Shown one piece after another: positions 1 to 8,540 of a stretch of 64,000 bases of DNA; the stretch's first letter is position 1, and every line of letters starts with the position of its first letter. A model generated the notes under the pieces. The model ran no database searches, was not told where the DNA came from, and saw only the letters and a list, made by a program, of their open reading frames with translations. This DNA is from Flavobacteriales bacterium UBA1937. Its GTDB lineage: Bacteria; Bacteroidota; Bacteroidia; Flavobacteriales; Weeksellaceae. The translations under genes and the position numbers were made by a program. The stretch is taken from the NCBI GenBank assembly GCA_002337005.1, contig DDFD01000018.1, positions 5,818 to 69,817 on the forward strand, given 5' to 3'.

Positions 1-2200
1 AGTCTTTTACAAATTTTTCTTTGTTATCGTCTTGTGCATAAACCTCTGCATACGCTCTAAGAATAGAATTAGACCCGAAAACCAAATCTACTCTGGTTGC
101 AGTCCATTTGGTAGCACCCGATTTTCTATCAGCAATTTGATAAAGATTTTCACCGGCAGGTTTCCATTGGTAATTCATATCTGTAAGATTTACAAAAAAA
201 TCATTGGTTAAAATACCTACCTTATCTGTAAAAACACCGTGTTGCGTACCACCGTAATTAGTACCTAAAACACGCATTCCACCAATAAGAACTGTCATTT
301 CTGGAGCGGTAAGTCCCATCAATTGCGTTCTATCGAGCATCATTTCTTCTGGTGACACTATATAGTCTTTTTTCTGCCAATTTCTGTAGGCATCATGCAA
401 TGGCTCTAGTTCTTCGAAGGATTCTACATCAGTTTGTTCTTGCAAAGCATCTCCTCTACCTGGCGAAAATGGCACTTTCACCTCAAAACCAGCATCCTTT
501 GCAGCTTGTTCTACCGCAGCACTACCACCCAAAACAATTAAATCTGCAATGCTTACTTTTTTATCTAAATTAGATTGAATCATTTCTAAAACGTCTAAAA
601 CTTTTTTCAAGCGTTCTGGTTCATTTCCTTCCCAATTTTTCATAGGTTCTAGGCGAATTCTCGCACCATTTGCACCACCTCTGAAGTCAGAACCACGAAA
701 TGTTCTTGCAGAATCCCAAGCAGTGTTGATGAGTTCGGTTCTGGTTAAGCCAGAATTTAAAATTTTAGCTTTTAAATCTTCTATTTCCGCATCAGAAAGT
801 GTATAATCTACTGTTGGAATTGGATCTTGCCAAATCAAATCTTCCGCAGGAACATCAGCTCCTAAATATCTAGATTTTGGTCCTAAATCTCGGTGTGTCA
901 ATTTAAACCACGCTCTTGCAAAAACCTCTTGGAAATAGGCAGGATCTTGATGAAATTTTTCTGAAATTTTTCTGTATTCAGGATCTATTTTTAGCGCCAT
1001 ATCGGCATCAGTCATCATCGGATTTCTACGAACATTAGGATTATGCGCATCTACAGGTTTGTCTTCTTCTGCAATATTTACAGGCTCCCATTGGTGAGCT
1101 CCGGCAGGACTTTTAGTCAATTGCCAATCATATTTAAACAACAAATCGAAGAAACCATTATCAAATTTTGTAGGATGAGTAGTCCACGCTCCTTCTATAC
1201 CAGAACTTACCGTATTACCACCTCCACCTTTAGGATTTATCCACCCGAAACCTTGGGTATGAAGATTTTCTCCTTCTGGTTCTGCACCTAAAGTAGAAGC
1301 ATCACCATTACCGTGGGCTTTTCCTACGGTATGTCCGCCTGCTGTCAACGCAACCGTTTCCTCGTCATTCATTGCCATTCTTTTAAAGGTAGTTCTCATA
1401 TCTTGTGCAGTTTTTAGCGGATCTGGATTACCATCTACTCCTTCAGGATTTACATAAATAAGACCCATCATTACTGCAGCAAGAGGATTTTCCAAATCTC
1501 TTTCACCTGAGTAACGGCTTCCTTCACTGCCAGATTTTGCGAGCCATTCTTTTTCATTGCCCCAGTAAATATCTTTTTCTGGATGCCAAATATCTTCTCT
1601 ACCTCCTGCAAAACCAAAAGTTTTCAATCCCATAGATTCGTACGCCATGTTACCAGCTAAAATCATTAAATCTGCCCAAGATAATTTGTTGCCATATTTT
1701 TTCTTAATGGGCCAAAGCAAACGTCTCGCTTTATCTAAATTGACATTATCTGGCCAAGAATTAAGTGGCGCAAAACGTTGGTTTCCTGTATTAGCACCTC
1801 CTCTACCATCAGCTACTCTATACGTTCCTGCGGAATGCCAAGCCATCCTAATCATTAAACCACCGTAATGTCCCCAATCTGCTGGCCACCAGTCTTGCGA
1901 ATCGGTCATAAGATTCTTTAAATCTAATTTTACGGCTTCTAAATCTAATTTTTTAAATTCTTCGGCATAATTGAAATTTTCACCTAGAGGATTTGTTTTT
2001 TTGTCTTGCTGATGAAGTATGTCTAAATTCAAAGATTTTGGCCACCAACTCATTACAGATTGATCTGCACCTGTGTTAGCACCATGCATTACAGGACATT
2101 TTCCAGAAGTGGCGGTCTGTGATAAACTACCTGCATTTTGAGAATCATTAAATTCACTGTGATGCGGGAAAGGGCATTTCCCTGGTTCGGATGTGCTCAT
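1..2200 (-). CDS. katG: Catalase-peroxidase KatG (3' end cut by window edge)
   Basis: Heme enzyme that removes hydrogen peroxide by both catalase and peroxidase reactions, normally cytoplasmic. The frame is open from the ATG at 2200 to the left edge (733 codons), so only the last few dozen residues are missing. The N-terminal peroxidase domain shows the distal triad R118-W121-H122 (RMAWHSAG) and the proximal heme ligand H290 (AGGHTVGKAHG). W121, Y249 (GLIYVNPEG) and M275 (KRMAMND) are placed to form the Trp-Tyr-Met adduct that defines KatG. The degenerate second peroxidase-like domain fills the C-terminal half. A TAATTTTG promoter box lies 28 nt upstream. The gene is transcribed divergently from the S41 lipoprotein gene and looks monocistronic. 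No peroxide regulator is adjacent. Family assignment is certain. Confidence 0.97.
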   Translation of the reverse strand, partial: MSTSEPGKCPFPHHSEFNDSQNAGSLSQTATSGKCPVMHGANTGADQSVMSWWPKSLNLDILHQQDKKTNPLGENFNYAEEFKKLDLEAVKLDLKNLMTDSQDWWPADWGHYGGLMIRMAWHSAGTYRVADGRGGANTGNQRFAPLNSWPDNVNLDKARRLLWPIKKKYGNKLSWADLMILAGNMAYESMGLKTFGFAGGREDIWHPEKDIYWGNEKEWLAKSGSEGSRYSGERDLENPLAAVMMGLIYVNPEGVDGNPDPLKTAQDMRTTFKRMAMNDEETVALTAGGHTVGKAHGNGDASTLGAEPEGENLHTQGFGWINPKGGGGNTVSSGIEGAWTTHPTKFDNGFFDLLFKYDWQLTKSPAGAHQWEPVNIAEEDKPVDAHNPNVRRNPMMTDADMALKIDPEYRKISEKFHQDPAYFQEVFARAWFKLTHRDLGPKSRYLGADVPAEDLIWQDPIPTVDYTLSDAEIEDLKAKILNSGLTRTELINTAWDSARTFRGSDFRGGANGARIRLEPMKNWEGNEPERLKKVLDVLEMIQSNLDKKVSIADLIVLGGSAAVEQAAKDAGFEVKVPFSPGRGDALQEQTDVESFEELEPLHDAYRNWQKKDYIVSPEEMMLDRTQLMGLTAPEMTVLIGGMRVLGTNYGGTQHGVFTDKVGILTNDFFVNLTDMNYQWKPAGENLYQIADRKSGATKWTATRVDLVFGSNSILRAYAEVYAQDDNKEKFVKD

Positions 2201-2228
2201 AATAAAAAATTTGTTGTTAATATATGGT

Positions 2229-2236
2229 CAAAATTA
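2229..2236 (-). promoter_or_regulatory. -7 promoter box of katG
   Basis: On the minus strand this reads TAATTTTG, a full match to the Bacteroidota -7 consensus TAnnTTTG, 28 nt upstream of the katG ATG. No TTG is found at the expected -33 distance (TTA instead), so the promoter may be weak or activator-dependent. The last point is inference. Confidence 0.55.
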
Positions 2237-2407
2237 AACGAAGAATTCTATCTGAGGTTAAAAATTAGAGTTAAAGAATTGATTTAAGTTATAGATAGAA
2301 TTTATCAACAAGCAATAAATCAATACAAACAATCTATTAATTTATTCTTTTCAAAAGAAATTATCAATTATAATATTTTTTATTATTTTTGATTGATTAA
2401 ACGCTTT

Positions 2408-3946
2408 ATGAAAAAAATATTTGTCTTTTTTATATCCTTAACCTTAGTTTCTTGTATATCTGTAGAAAAACACAATAAAAATTTAGAAACACCTATTGCA
2501 GCAGAACATTTGAAAAAAGATGTAGATTTTACTTATAAAAAACTTCAAAAATTTCATCCCAAATTGTTTTGGTATATCCCCAAAGAAAAGCTAGATTATA
2601 AATTTGACAGCTTAAAAACCACCATCACCAAACCACTAAAACCCAATGAATTTTTTCTAAAATTGGCTCCTGTAATTGCTGATGTAAGAGAAGGTCATCT
2701 TAGATTAATTCCGTTAGAGAAAAGATTTACCAAAAAAGAAACCAAAAAACTTAAAAACCAAAAAGGGACATTAGGAAGATTAAATTATGTGATAGAAAAC
2801 AACCATCTATACGTAAAAGACAATGCCGAAAAAGTAGGGAATCTAAAAGTAGGCACCGAAATTTTGAAAATCAATAACGTTCCCGTTACCCAAATTTTAG
2901 AAAAATACAAACCTCTGATTACCAGTGACGGCTATAATACCACTTATCAAAAATATTCTTTAGCCAGAAGATTCAATACTTTTTTTACCCTAGAATATGG
3001 GATTCTAGACAGTCTAAAAGTAGAAACAAAACTAAAAGACAGCTTGCAAATTGTAGTACTAAAAAGAGAAACAAAAACCAAAACCGAAAAGAAAAAAGAA
3101 AAGCAAGACCAAAAACTTACCGAAGAAAAGAAAACCAAAGGTTATAATCCTATCACTAAAAGTTTCAACAGAAATTTACAATTTTTAGCAAAAGATAGTT
3201 CTATTGCTTTGATTAAAATCAAATCATTTTCTGGTACTTATTCCAAGAAATTTTACAAAGAAACATTCTCTACGCTAAAAAAAGCGAAAACTCAATATTT
3301 AATTATTGACATTAGAGATAATTTAGGAGGTTCTCTAGCAGAAATTAATAATCTCTACAGCTACTTTGCCAAAGAAAAGTTCAAATTTATAAAAGATATA
3401 GAAGTGACCAGCCGTACTTCTGCTACACAAGCAGATTACTTGAGTAATTTTCCTTCTTTTACTAAACCTTTGGGTGTAATCTCCTATCCTATTTATATGT
3501 TAGTTTCAGTAATTGGCGTTAAGAAAAAGGGCAATCAATATTATCTAACAGATTTATTCTCGACTAAAAAAACAAAAGCAGATGCTTTCTATGACAAAAC
3601 CTATGTTCTGATTAATGGAAGTAGTTTTTCGGCATCCTCTATTATTTCTGCAAAATTTAAAGCAGATCAATTAGCAACTTTGGTAGGCGAAGAAACTGGC
3701 GGTGCTAATGACGGAACAGTAGCTGGAATTTATTCTACTCAGAAACTCCCAAATTCTAAAATGAAACTCCCGATTGGTCTTTTCCTTATTCAACCGAATA
3801 TTGAAATGACCAACACCATGAAAGGCGTAACTCCTAATGTAGAAATTATCCCAACTTTAGATGAAGTTCTACAAAAAAAAGATGTTCAGTTAGATTGGAT
3901 TTTGAAAGATATAACTTTAAAAAAACAAGACCTTAAATTCCCTTAA
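2408..3946 (+). CDS. S41 family peptidase, lipoprotein
   Basis: Predicted envelope serine protease of the C-terminal-processing/tricorn-like S41 family, 512 residues. The ATG at 2408 is chosen over an upstream TTG at 2393 because it begins a clean lipoprotein signal (MKKIFVFFISLTLVSC, lipobox LVSC), so the mature protein should be lipid-anchored. A PDZ-like part precedes the protease core. A Lys/Glu-rich stretch around residues 220-250 (KKKEKQDQK) looks like a linker. In the core, S408 in NGSSFSASS is the likely nucleophile, and the following GEETGGAND segment matches the region after the S41 active site. Substrate unknown. The first residues are divergent from katG and no partner gene follows. 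S41 membership is well supported; which branch is not. Confidence 0.82.
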   Translation: MKKIFVFFISLTLVSCISVEKHNKNLETPIAAEHLKKDVDFTYKKLQKFHPKLFWYIPKEKLDYKFDSLKTTITKPLKPNEFFLKLAPVIADVREGHLRLIPLEKRFTKKETKKLKNQKGTLGRLNYVIENNHLYVKDNAEKVGNLKVGTEILKINNVPVTQILEKYKPLITSDGYNTTYQKYSLARRFNTFFTLEYGILDSLKVETKLKDSLQIVVLKRETKTKTEKKKEKQDQKLTEEKKTKGYNPITKSFNRNLQFLAKDSSIALIKIKSFSGTYSKKFYKETFSTLKKAKTQYLIIDIRDNLGGSLAEINNLYSYFAKEKFKFIKDIEVTSRTSATQADYLSNFPSFTKPLGVISYPIYMLVSVIGVKKKGNQYYLTDLFSTKKTKADAFYDKTYVLINGSSFSASSIISAKFKADQLATLVGEETGGANDGTVAGIYSTQKLPNSKMKLPIGLFLIQPNIEMTNTMKGVTPNVEIIPTLDEVLQKKDVQLDWILKDITLKKQDLKFP

Positions 3947-4423
3947 AAAACCATACAAAAGTAAAAGAGCTTCCAAAACCTGATAAGACTTTTTATTAGT
4001 TTTATTAGGTTATAAACGTTTTTATTAAAGTTATTTTTTTTGAACGATGCTTCAAAAAAGTTTGTATCCAATTCAAAATAATAATAAATTGCATAAAACA
4101 ATTAATTATTACATAAATACACTCATTTTCAATAACATAATTTAACATCCTAACTTTAAAAAATATCTCCTAATTTTATATATATATTTGAGTTATTTAA
4201 TAAGTACATCGTATTGGCAAAATGCAGGGTTGAAGTCATAACTGAACTAGCCACTATTTTTTGTTTCAAATTTTTTTTGTTTCAAATTTTTTATCTAATT
4301 TAGTCTCACGAAAAAGAATCGGTTTCGTTTAGTTGAATTTGAACTTTTAGTCCAATTTATCTATCATTTCGTCAATGCTTTTTCCGTTAAATGATATTAA
4401 ACCTAACTTATTAAATAATTATT
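3947..4423. other. 477-bp AT-rich gap with candidate long 5' leader
   Basis: No convincing reading frame is seen here. A TATATTTG box at 4183-4190 (plus strand) could start a transcript with a leader of about 225 nt before the small secreted protein at 4424. That leader contains a tandem duplication of TTTTTTGTTTCAAA (about 4255-4288) and a short inverted repeat, ACGAAA at 4308-4313 with TTTCGT at 4323-4328. It may be a structured leader or decayed sequence. No known riboswitch was recognised. Confidence 0.35.
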
Positions 4424-4768
4424 ATGAAAAAAAAATTTTTACCAGTAATCTTCTTTTCTACGTTAGCTTTTTCACAAATTCAGACGCCTTATGATAATTT
4501 AAATTGTGGAGCAAATGATATTATCAAAGAAGTTTATATGGACGGCAATACCACAATATTAAAATGCACTGATACTAGTGGTAATTTCCTTTTATTTCCA
4601 ATACCTAATACAGCTTTAGGTGGAAGCAATGGCGGCGGTGGTAATCCTGTTGATACTGGTCTTTCAATAGATCCTGGACAAGATTGGATCCCAACAACAC
4701 ATTGTATAAACACTTGGTTTAAGGTAGATGGAAAATGGAAGATTATCAATTATTGTGGTAATCCATAA
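4424..4768 (+). CDS. Small secreted protein with four cysteines
   Basis: A 114-residue protein of unknown function. MKKKFLPVIFFSTLAFSQ is a typical flavobacterial Sec signal peptide with cleavage near AFSQ. The mature part has four cysteines (28, 48, 94 and 111), consistent with two disulfides, and a Gly/Asn-rich spacer around residues 66-75. The C-terminal WFKVDGKWKIINYCGNP resembles the end of a small beta domain. It has its own candidate promoter and long leader upstream and a hairpin downstream, so it is probably expressed alone. No family was recognised. Confidence 0.65.
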   Translation: MKKKFLPVIFFSTLAFSQIQTPYDNLNCGANDIIKEVYMDGNTTILKCTDTSGNFLLFPIPNTALGGSNGGGGNPVDTGLSIDPGQDWIPTTHCINTWFKVDGKWKIINYCGNP

Positions 4769-4801
4769 AATAGTAATAACTCTTAGTTTTCAAAAAAACT
4801 C

Positions 4802-4841
4802 AACCTCCTTAGAAGCGATTTTAGAGAGGTTTATTTTTGTT
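4802..4841 (+). terminator. Candidate terminator after the small secreted protein
   Basis: AACCTC at 4802-4807 pairs with GAGGTT at 4826-4831 and is followed by TATTTTTGTT. The stem is short and the loop long, so support is moderate. It lies between two converging genes. Confidence 0.45.
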
Positions 4842-4851
4842 AAAATTAAAC

Positions 4852-7236
4852 CTAAAACTCAAAAATAAATCCAAAATAAGGAAGCGGCATACTTCTATCC
4901 GAAGTTCCTATATCTAGCAAATAATACTGTTCGTTTTGTGGCGCTGAAGGATTGGCTACAATACCATTATCATTAGCATCTCTCTGCAAATTCACCACCG
5001 GCAATGCGGAAGGATTTTTAGAACCATATATATTCACCACATCCATATAAGCTGTTAATTGCCATTTTTTAAAAATCCATTTTTTCTCTGCTCTTATATC
5101 TAACTGATGAGCCGTATTTCCTCTGAGCGAATTCAGTTGAGTGTAATTTTTTACAGGTCCATTTGCAACATTCCAAATATCAACCAAAGCACTTCTGGTT
5201 AAATCATACGGCGTTTCTGGCAAACCAGACTGCATTCTAAATCGGGCACTAACATTCCAATTCTTTTTAAAATATTTACCTGCGGTAAGAGTAAAAATGT
5301 GTCTAGAATCCCAACTGGAAGCCGAAAACACATTATTAACATCCGAAAATTTAGAATATCCGAAAGTATAAGCAGCTATTCCGTAAAAATTATTAATAGT
5401 TCTTTTCTGCACCAAGAATTCAACGCCATAGGTTTTACCTTTTCCTCTAGAATCTACAGGTTCTGCTCCTACTACTCCGAAATCTCCACCTAAATTAGCT
5501 AAAGAAATTTGATTTCTTAACGAAAATGGATAATTAGAATATCTTTTGTAATAAGCTTCTGCGGTAAATCTAAGATTATCTTTTCCGTTAAATTCTATTC
5601 CACCTACAATCTGTGAATTTCTTATATATTTCAATGTATTTTTATTGACCAAAGCATCATTTACCTGAAATCCTAGTGAAGTATATGATGGGAGTTGATA
5701 GTAAATTCCGCTGTTCATATTCAATGCGAAAGCATCATTTAATTTCAATCTTAAAGAAAGCCTTGGCGAAAATTGGTATAAAGGATTGTTGGTCTTATTA
5801 GAATAATTGCTTGCGTCTATTCTAGCACCTAATGAAACTTGAAGTACCTCATCAAAATATTTTTTAGCAGATTGAATATATAAACCATATTGCATAAAAT
5901 TAATTTCAGATAAATATTGATCAAAATCAATGGCATTTTGATTCACTTGCTTTACTACAGATTGGTTATAATATCTAGCAAAATTGATATTTGCACCTGT
6001 ACTCAACTGATAGTCACCAAAACTTAAATTTCTATCAATTCTTATTTTATTTTCTGCTTCTTTAGAATCATAATCTGTAAGTAAATTGGCTGGCGTTTCT
6101 ATATTTCTGTAATATTTAATCGCTTTATTATCTAGCATATTTCGACTGATGGTAAATAGCCAATTTCCGTTTTCTACCAAATGCCTATAACCAGCACCAA
6201 AGGTATAGTTCCACTGTGTATTTTTGGGTAATCTATCAATTAAAGTAAGATTATAAAGCGTTTTTTTGGCATCATTATTAAATTTAAAATCGTCAATTGC
6301 TCCTAAACCTATGAAATACAATTCGTCTCCAGATTTATATTTTTTAGAAACTTTAAAATTGGCATCATAATAACTTGGCAAAAATGGCAAACCAATTCCT
6401 TTGAAAAGCAACTGCAAATTAGATTTTCTCACACTAAAAAGTCCGCTCCAAGATTGGTCTTTGCTTAGTGGTCCATCTGCCATCAATTGTAAATCATCTA
6501 AACCTATAATCGCTTTGTAGCCCATTTTATCTTTTCGGGCTTGTTTTAAATTAAATTCAAAAAGTGAAGACAAAACGCCATTTCTCTTAGCAGGAAATGC
6601 ACCACTATAAAAATCTACATCTTTGATGAAATCTACGGTGATAATTCCGCGCGGACCACCACTTGCACCTTGTGTTTGAAAGTGATTAATTACAGGAACT
6701 TCTATTCCATCGATATAAAATTTGTTTTCGGCAGAGCTTCCTCCTCTTATAAACAAATCATTTCTGAAAGTTGCACTACTTCCTACTCCTGGAAAACTCA
6801 AAATAGCTTTAGAAACATCTCTATTAGAACCCGCATTTTTTTGCACTTCTTCCGCTGTAATATTCCTTAACGAAACTGGAGATTCGGCAGTGGTTTTGTA
6901 TAATTTTTTAGAAAGAGTAACTTCCTGAATTTGTTTGGCTGATTTATTTAATCCGATGGAAAACGTAAGATTTTGATTCGGAACCACGCCAATATCATTC
7001 AGAAAACCAACATCATAACCTTCAGAAGAGATTTCTAAATTATAATTCCCCGACATTAAATTTGTCACTGAAACACTTCCGTTTCCTGTAAAAGTTTGCT
7101 CTATTTTTTGAACTTTAATGGTGGCTGCAATTGGCTTTTTAGAAAATTCATCAAAAACATTGATGGTTACTGAACCAACTTGAGCCATTGAGAACAAAGA
7201 AAAAAGAAGAAAGAGGAAAGATAATTTAAGTTTCAT
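4852..7236 (-). CDS. TonB-dependent outer-membrane receptor with carboxypeptidase-like N-domain
   Basis: Outer-membrane beta-barrel for active uptake powered by TonB-ExbBD, 794 residues. The ATG at 7236 is preferred to a TTG two codons upstream because it starts the signal peptide MKLKLSFLFLLFSLFSMAQ. Residues of about 20-95 form a carboxypeptidase-regulatory-like beta-sandwich common in Bacteroidota receptors. The plug follows (VSKAILSFPGVG, IRGGSSAENKFYIDG). The remaining 550 or so residues are barrel strands ending in FGFIFEF, a C-terminal aromatic typical of Bam substrates. No SusD-like partner or regulator is adjacent, so the substrate cannot be guessed. A TATTTTTG box lies just upstream. 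Confidence 0.9.
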   Translation of the reverse strand: MKLKLSFLFLLFSLFSMAQVGSVTINVFDEFSKKPIAATIKVQKIEQTFTGNGSVSVTNLMSGNYNLEISSEGYDVGFLNDIGVVPNQNLTFSIGLNKSAKQIQEVTLSKKLYKTTAESPVSLRNITAEEVQKNAGSNRDVSKAILSFPGVGSSATFRNDLFIRGGSSAENKFYIDGIEVPVINHFQTQGASGGPRGIITVDFIKDVDFYSGAFPAKRNGVLSSLFEFNLKQARKDKMGYKAIIGLDDLQLMADGPLSKDQSWSGLFSVRKSNLQLLFKGIGLPFLPSYYDANFKVSKKYKSGDELYFIGLGAIDDFKFNNDAKKTLYNLTLIDRLPKNTQWNYTFGAGYRHLVENGNWLFTISRNMLDNKAIKYYRNIETPANLLTDYDSKEAENKIRIDRNLSFGDYQLSTGANINFARYYNQSVVKQVNQNAIDFDQYLSEINFMQYGLYIQSAKKYFDEVLQVSLGARIDASNYSNKTNNPLYQFSPRLSLRLKLNDAFALNMNSGIYYQLPSYTSLGFQVNDALVNKNTLKYIRNSQIVGGIEFNGKDNLRFTAEAYYKRYSNYPFSLRNQISLANLGGDFGVVGAEPVDSRGKGKTYGVEFLVQKRTINNFYGIAAYTFGYSKFSDVNNVFSASSWDSRHIFTLTAGKYFKKNWNVSARFRMQSGLPETPYDLTRSALVDIWNVANGPVKNYTQLNSLRGNTAHQLDIRAEKKWIFKKWQLTAYMDVVNIYGSKNPSALPVVNLQRDANDNGIVANPSAPQNEQYYLLDIGTSDRSMPLPYFGFIFEF

Positions 7237-7252
7237 CGTCAATTTTTTTTTG

Positions 7253-7260
7253 CAAAAATA
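7253..7260 (-). promoter_or_regulatory. -7 promoter box of the TonB receptor gene
   Basis: TATTTTTG on the minus strand matches TAnnTTTG exactly and lies 17 nt upstream of the chosen ATG at 7236. No clear -33 TTG is seen. Confidence 0.5.
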
Positions 7261-7311
7261 ATCTTTGAAAAGCAGAACACATAAATCTTTGATTTAATTT
7301 TTCTATTATAA

Positions 7312-7340
7312 ATAAAAAAACTTCTCGAATGAGAGAAGTT
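7312..7340 (-). terminator. Terminator of the toxin-antitoxin operon
   Basis: On the minus strand, AACTTCTC and GAGAAGTT (7319-7326 and 7333-7340) form an 8-bp stem with a 6-nt loop, followed by seven T. The toxin stop codon overlaps the first arm. The same stem sequence is used by the hairpin at 8084-8106. Confidence 0.8.
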
Positions 7341-7638
7341 ATTCTGTTAAATCTTTATAATTTTTTTCTGGATTTTGGAAATTTTGAATGATTCTATGTA
7401 TAATTAAAGTTTCATTATTTAAACTATAAATTAATGTATTATGCTTAGTAATCAACAATTTATGATAATCTGTATCTTCATATTTTTGAAAAACTACTTT
7501 TCTTGAGCATATCAAATCAGTTACAAAATCTAATCTATCAAAAAAATTTTCTAATACTTTGTCATTCCATTTCTTCAATAAATATTGCTCAATATTTACC
7601 AAATCTTCTTTTGATTCATCACTGAATTTTATTACCAT
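7339..7638 (-). CDS. ParE/RelE-family toxin of a type II toxin-antitoxin pair
   Basis: A 99-residue protein with the size and layout of RelE/ParE toxins: an early helical region (DESKEDLVNIEQYLLKKW) followed by a beta-sheet half (YHKLLITKHNTLIYSLNNETLIIHRIIQNFQNPE). The segment HNTLIYSL...IIHRI matches the usual end of the fold. It probably poisons gyrase or translation, and the sequence alone does not decide which. It overlaps the upstream gene by 20 nt, antitoxin first, which is the normal order for tight co-expression. Its stop codon is inside the operon terminator. Confidence 0.8.
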   Translation of the reverse strand: MVIKFSDESKEDLVNIEQYLLKKWNDKVLENFFDRLDFVTDLICSRKVVFQKYEDTDYHKLLITKHNTLIYSLNNETLIIHRIIQNFQNPEKNYKDLTE

Positions 7639-7963
7639 TTCTGTATGATTCTAAACGTTTCCTTGCCTCATTCATTACCTCTTTATAATCATGCACTCTA
7701 CCATTTTTAATATCTTCTTCACTTCTTTTCAAAGATTCCAAAATTTCTTCTTTGGTTTCGTTGCGCCATTGTTTTGGCTCGATGGTTTTAGAAATCACCA
7801 AAAGCTCTTCGGCTGTAAATTTTTTTTCTTTCAACTTTCTGAAAAATGTAGGTTTTTTAATCCCCGATTTTTCAATAATGTAAGACATTTTAAAAGGAGA
7901 ATTTTTCAAAATTTCGTCTATATTATTTTGAATATCAATAAATTTTTCAATTTCTGCTATCAT
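7619..7963 (-). CDS. Antitoxin with helix-turn-helix
   Basis: A 114-residue partner of the overlapping toxin gene. Residues of about 25-60 look like a helix-turn-helix (MSYIIEKSGIKKPTFFRKL then EELLVISKTI), which would bind the operon promoter. The charged C-terminal helix (HDYKEVMNEARKRLESY) is the likely toxin-neutralising tail. First gene of the pair, with a TATATTTG box 75 nt upstream. Negative autoregulation, enhanced by toxin, is the known behaviour of such pairs and is inferred here. Confidence 0.75.
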   Translation of the reverse strand: MIAEIEKFIDIQNNIDEILKNSPFKMSYIIEKSGIKKPTFFRKLKEKKFTAEELLVISKTIEPKQWRNETKEEILESLKRSEEDIKNGRVHDYKEVMNEARKRLESYRNGNKIQ

Positions 7964-8038
7964 TTTTTTACTTTTTAATTATAAATATTGAGACCATAAA
8001 AACACAAATAATAAGATTAATAGTCTCATTATTTAATA

Positions 8039-8046
8039 CAAATATA
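8039..8046 (-). promoter_or_regulatory. -7 promoter box of the toxin-antitoxin operon
   Basis: TATATTTG on the minus strand matches TAnnTTTG. Between it and the antitoxin ATG lie the matched arms TGAGAC (7989-7994) and GTCTCA (8023-8028), which could be an antitoxin binding site or a leader structure. The role of these arms is inference. Confidence 0.45.
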
Positions 8047-8076
8047 ACTATTTTTTGATACAGTTATAAAAATAGC

Positions 8077-8106
8077 ACAAAAAAACTTCTCAAAATTTGA
8101 GAAGTT
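8077..8106 (-). terminator. Terminator of the SRPBCC operon
   Basis: The 23-nt span 8084-8106 is a perfect palindrome (11-bp arms around one base). On the minus strand it is followed by a run of T. It lies 4 nt after the SRPBCC stop codon. Confidence 0.85.
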
Positions 8107-8110
8107 CAAT

Positions 8111-8536
8111 TTACTTTTCTGCCATTTCTTTCACTTTACCCAATGCTTTTGGGAAGGTTTCCGCAAAATACGGAATATAATCTTCGGGAACATTCATTTT
8201 AACAGCAAGTTCTATTTTTCCGTCCTTTTCTGCCAAATCGTATTGTTCTATTGCTTCTTCACCAAAAGTGCCAGGTTGTTTTTCACCATTTGTATATTCT
8301 CCTTGATGCAGAAAATACATTTTCTCAAAAGGAACTAATTTTTCTATAATGGCATACATTCCGCTTTCTTCTGGACCCAGAAAAAGAATTTCACTACCTT
8401 CTTTTAAATCGCCTTCATAATGAGAACCTTCATGAAAAACTGATGTCCAATTTCTGTAATTTTCGTCTTGCCAAAGTGCATCCCAAACCTTCTCTTTAGA
8501 AGCATTAATTTCAATGGTAAATTCTAATTTTTTCAT
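8111..8536 (-). CDS. SRPBCC (AHSA1/START-like) domain protein
   Basis: A 141-residue cytoplasmic protein covering a single SRPBCC domain. It starts MKKLEFTIEINASKEKVWDALW, the classic first strand and helix of the fold. The middle is rich in beta-strand turns (GSEILFLGPEESGMYA) and the C-terminal helix FPKALGKVKEMAEK closes the hydrophobic cavity. Such proteins bind small hydrophobic ligands, but no ligand can be named here. It begins 4 nt after the upstream gene, so the two are probably co-transcribed, and a strong terminator follows. Confidence 0.8.
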   Translation of the reverse strand: MKKLEFTIEINASKEKVWDALWQDENYRNWTSVFHEGSHYEGDLKEGSEILFLGPEESGMYAIIEKLVPFEKMYFLHQGEYTNGEKQPGTFGEEAIEQYDLAEKDGKIELAVKMNVPEDYIPYFAETFPKALGKVKEMAEK

Positions 8537-8540
8537 AGTA

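Noticed and set aside
352..1868. Three plus-strand reading frames (352-573, 1043-1291, 1647-1868)
   Set aside because: They lie antisense to katG, have no start signals or family likeness, and katG is intact in its own frame.
7319..8106. Two identical stems as a CRISPR or direct-repeat array
   Set aside because: Only two copies, separated by two genes, each fitting a normal terminator.
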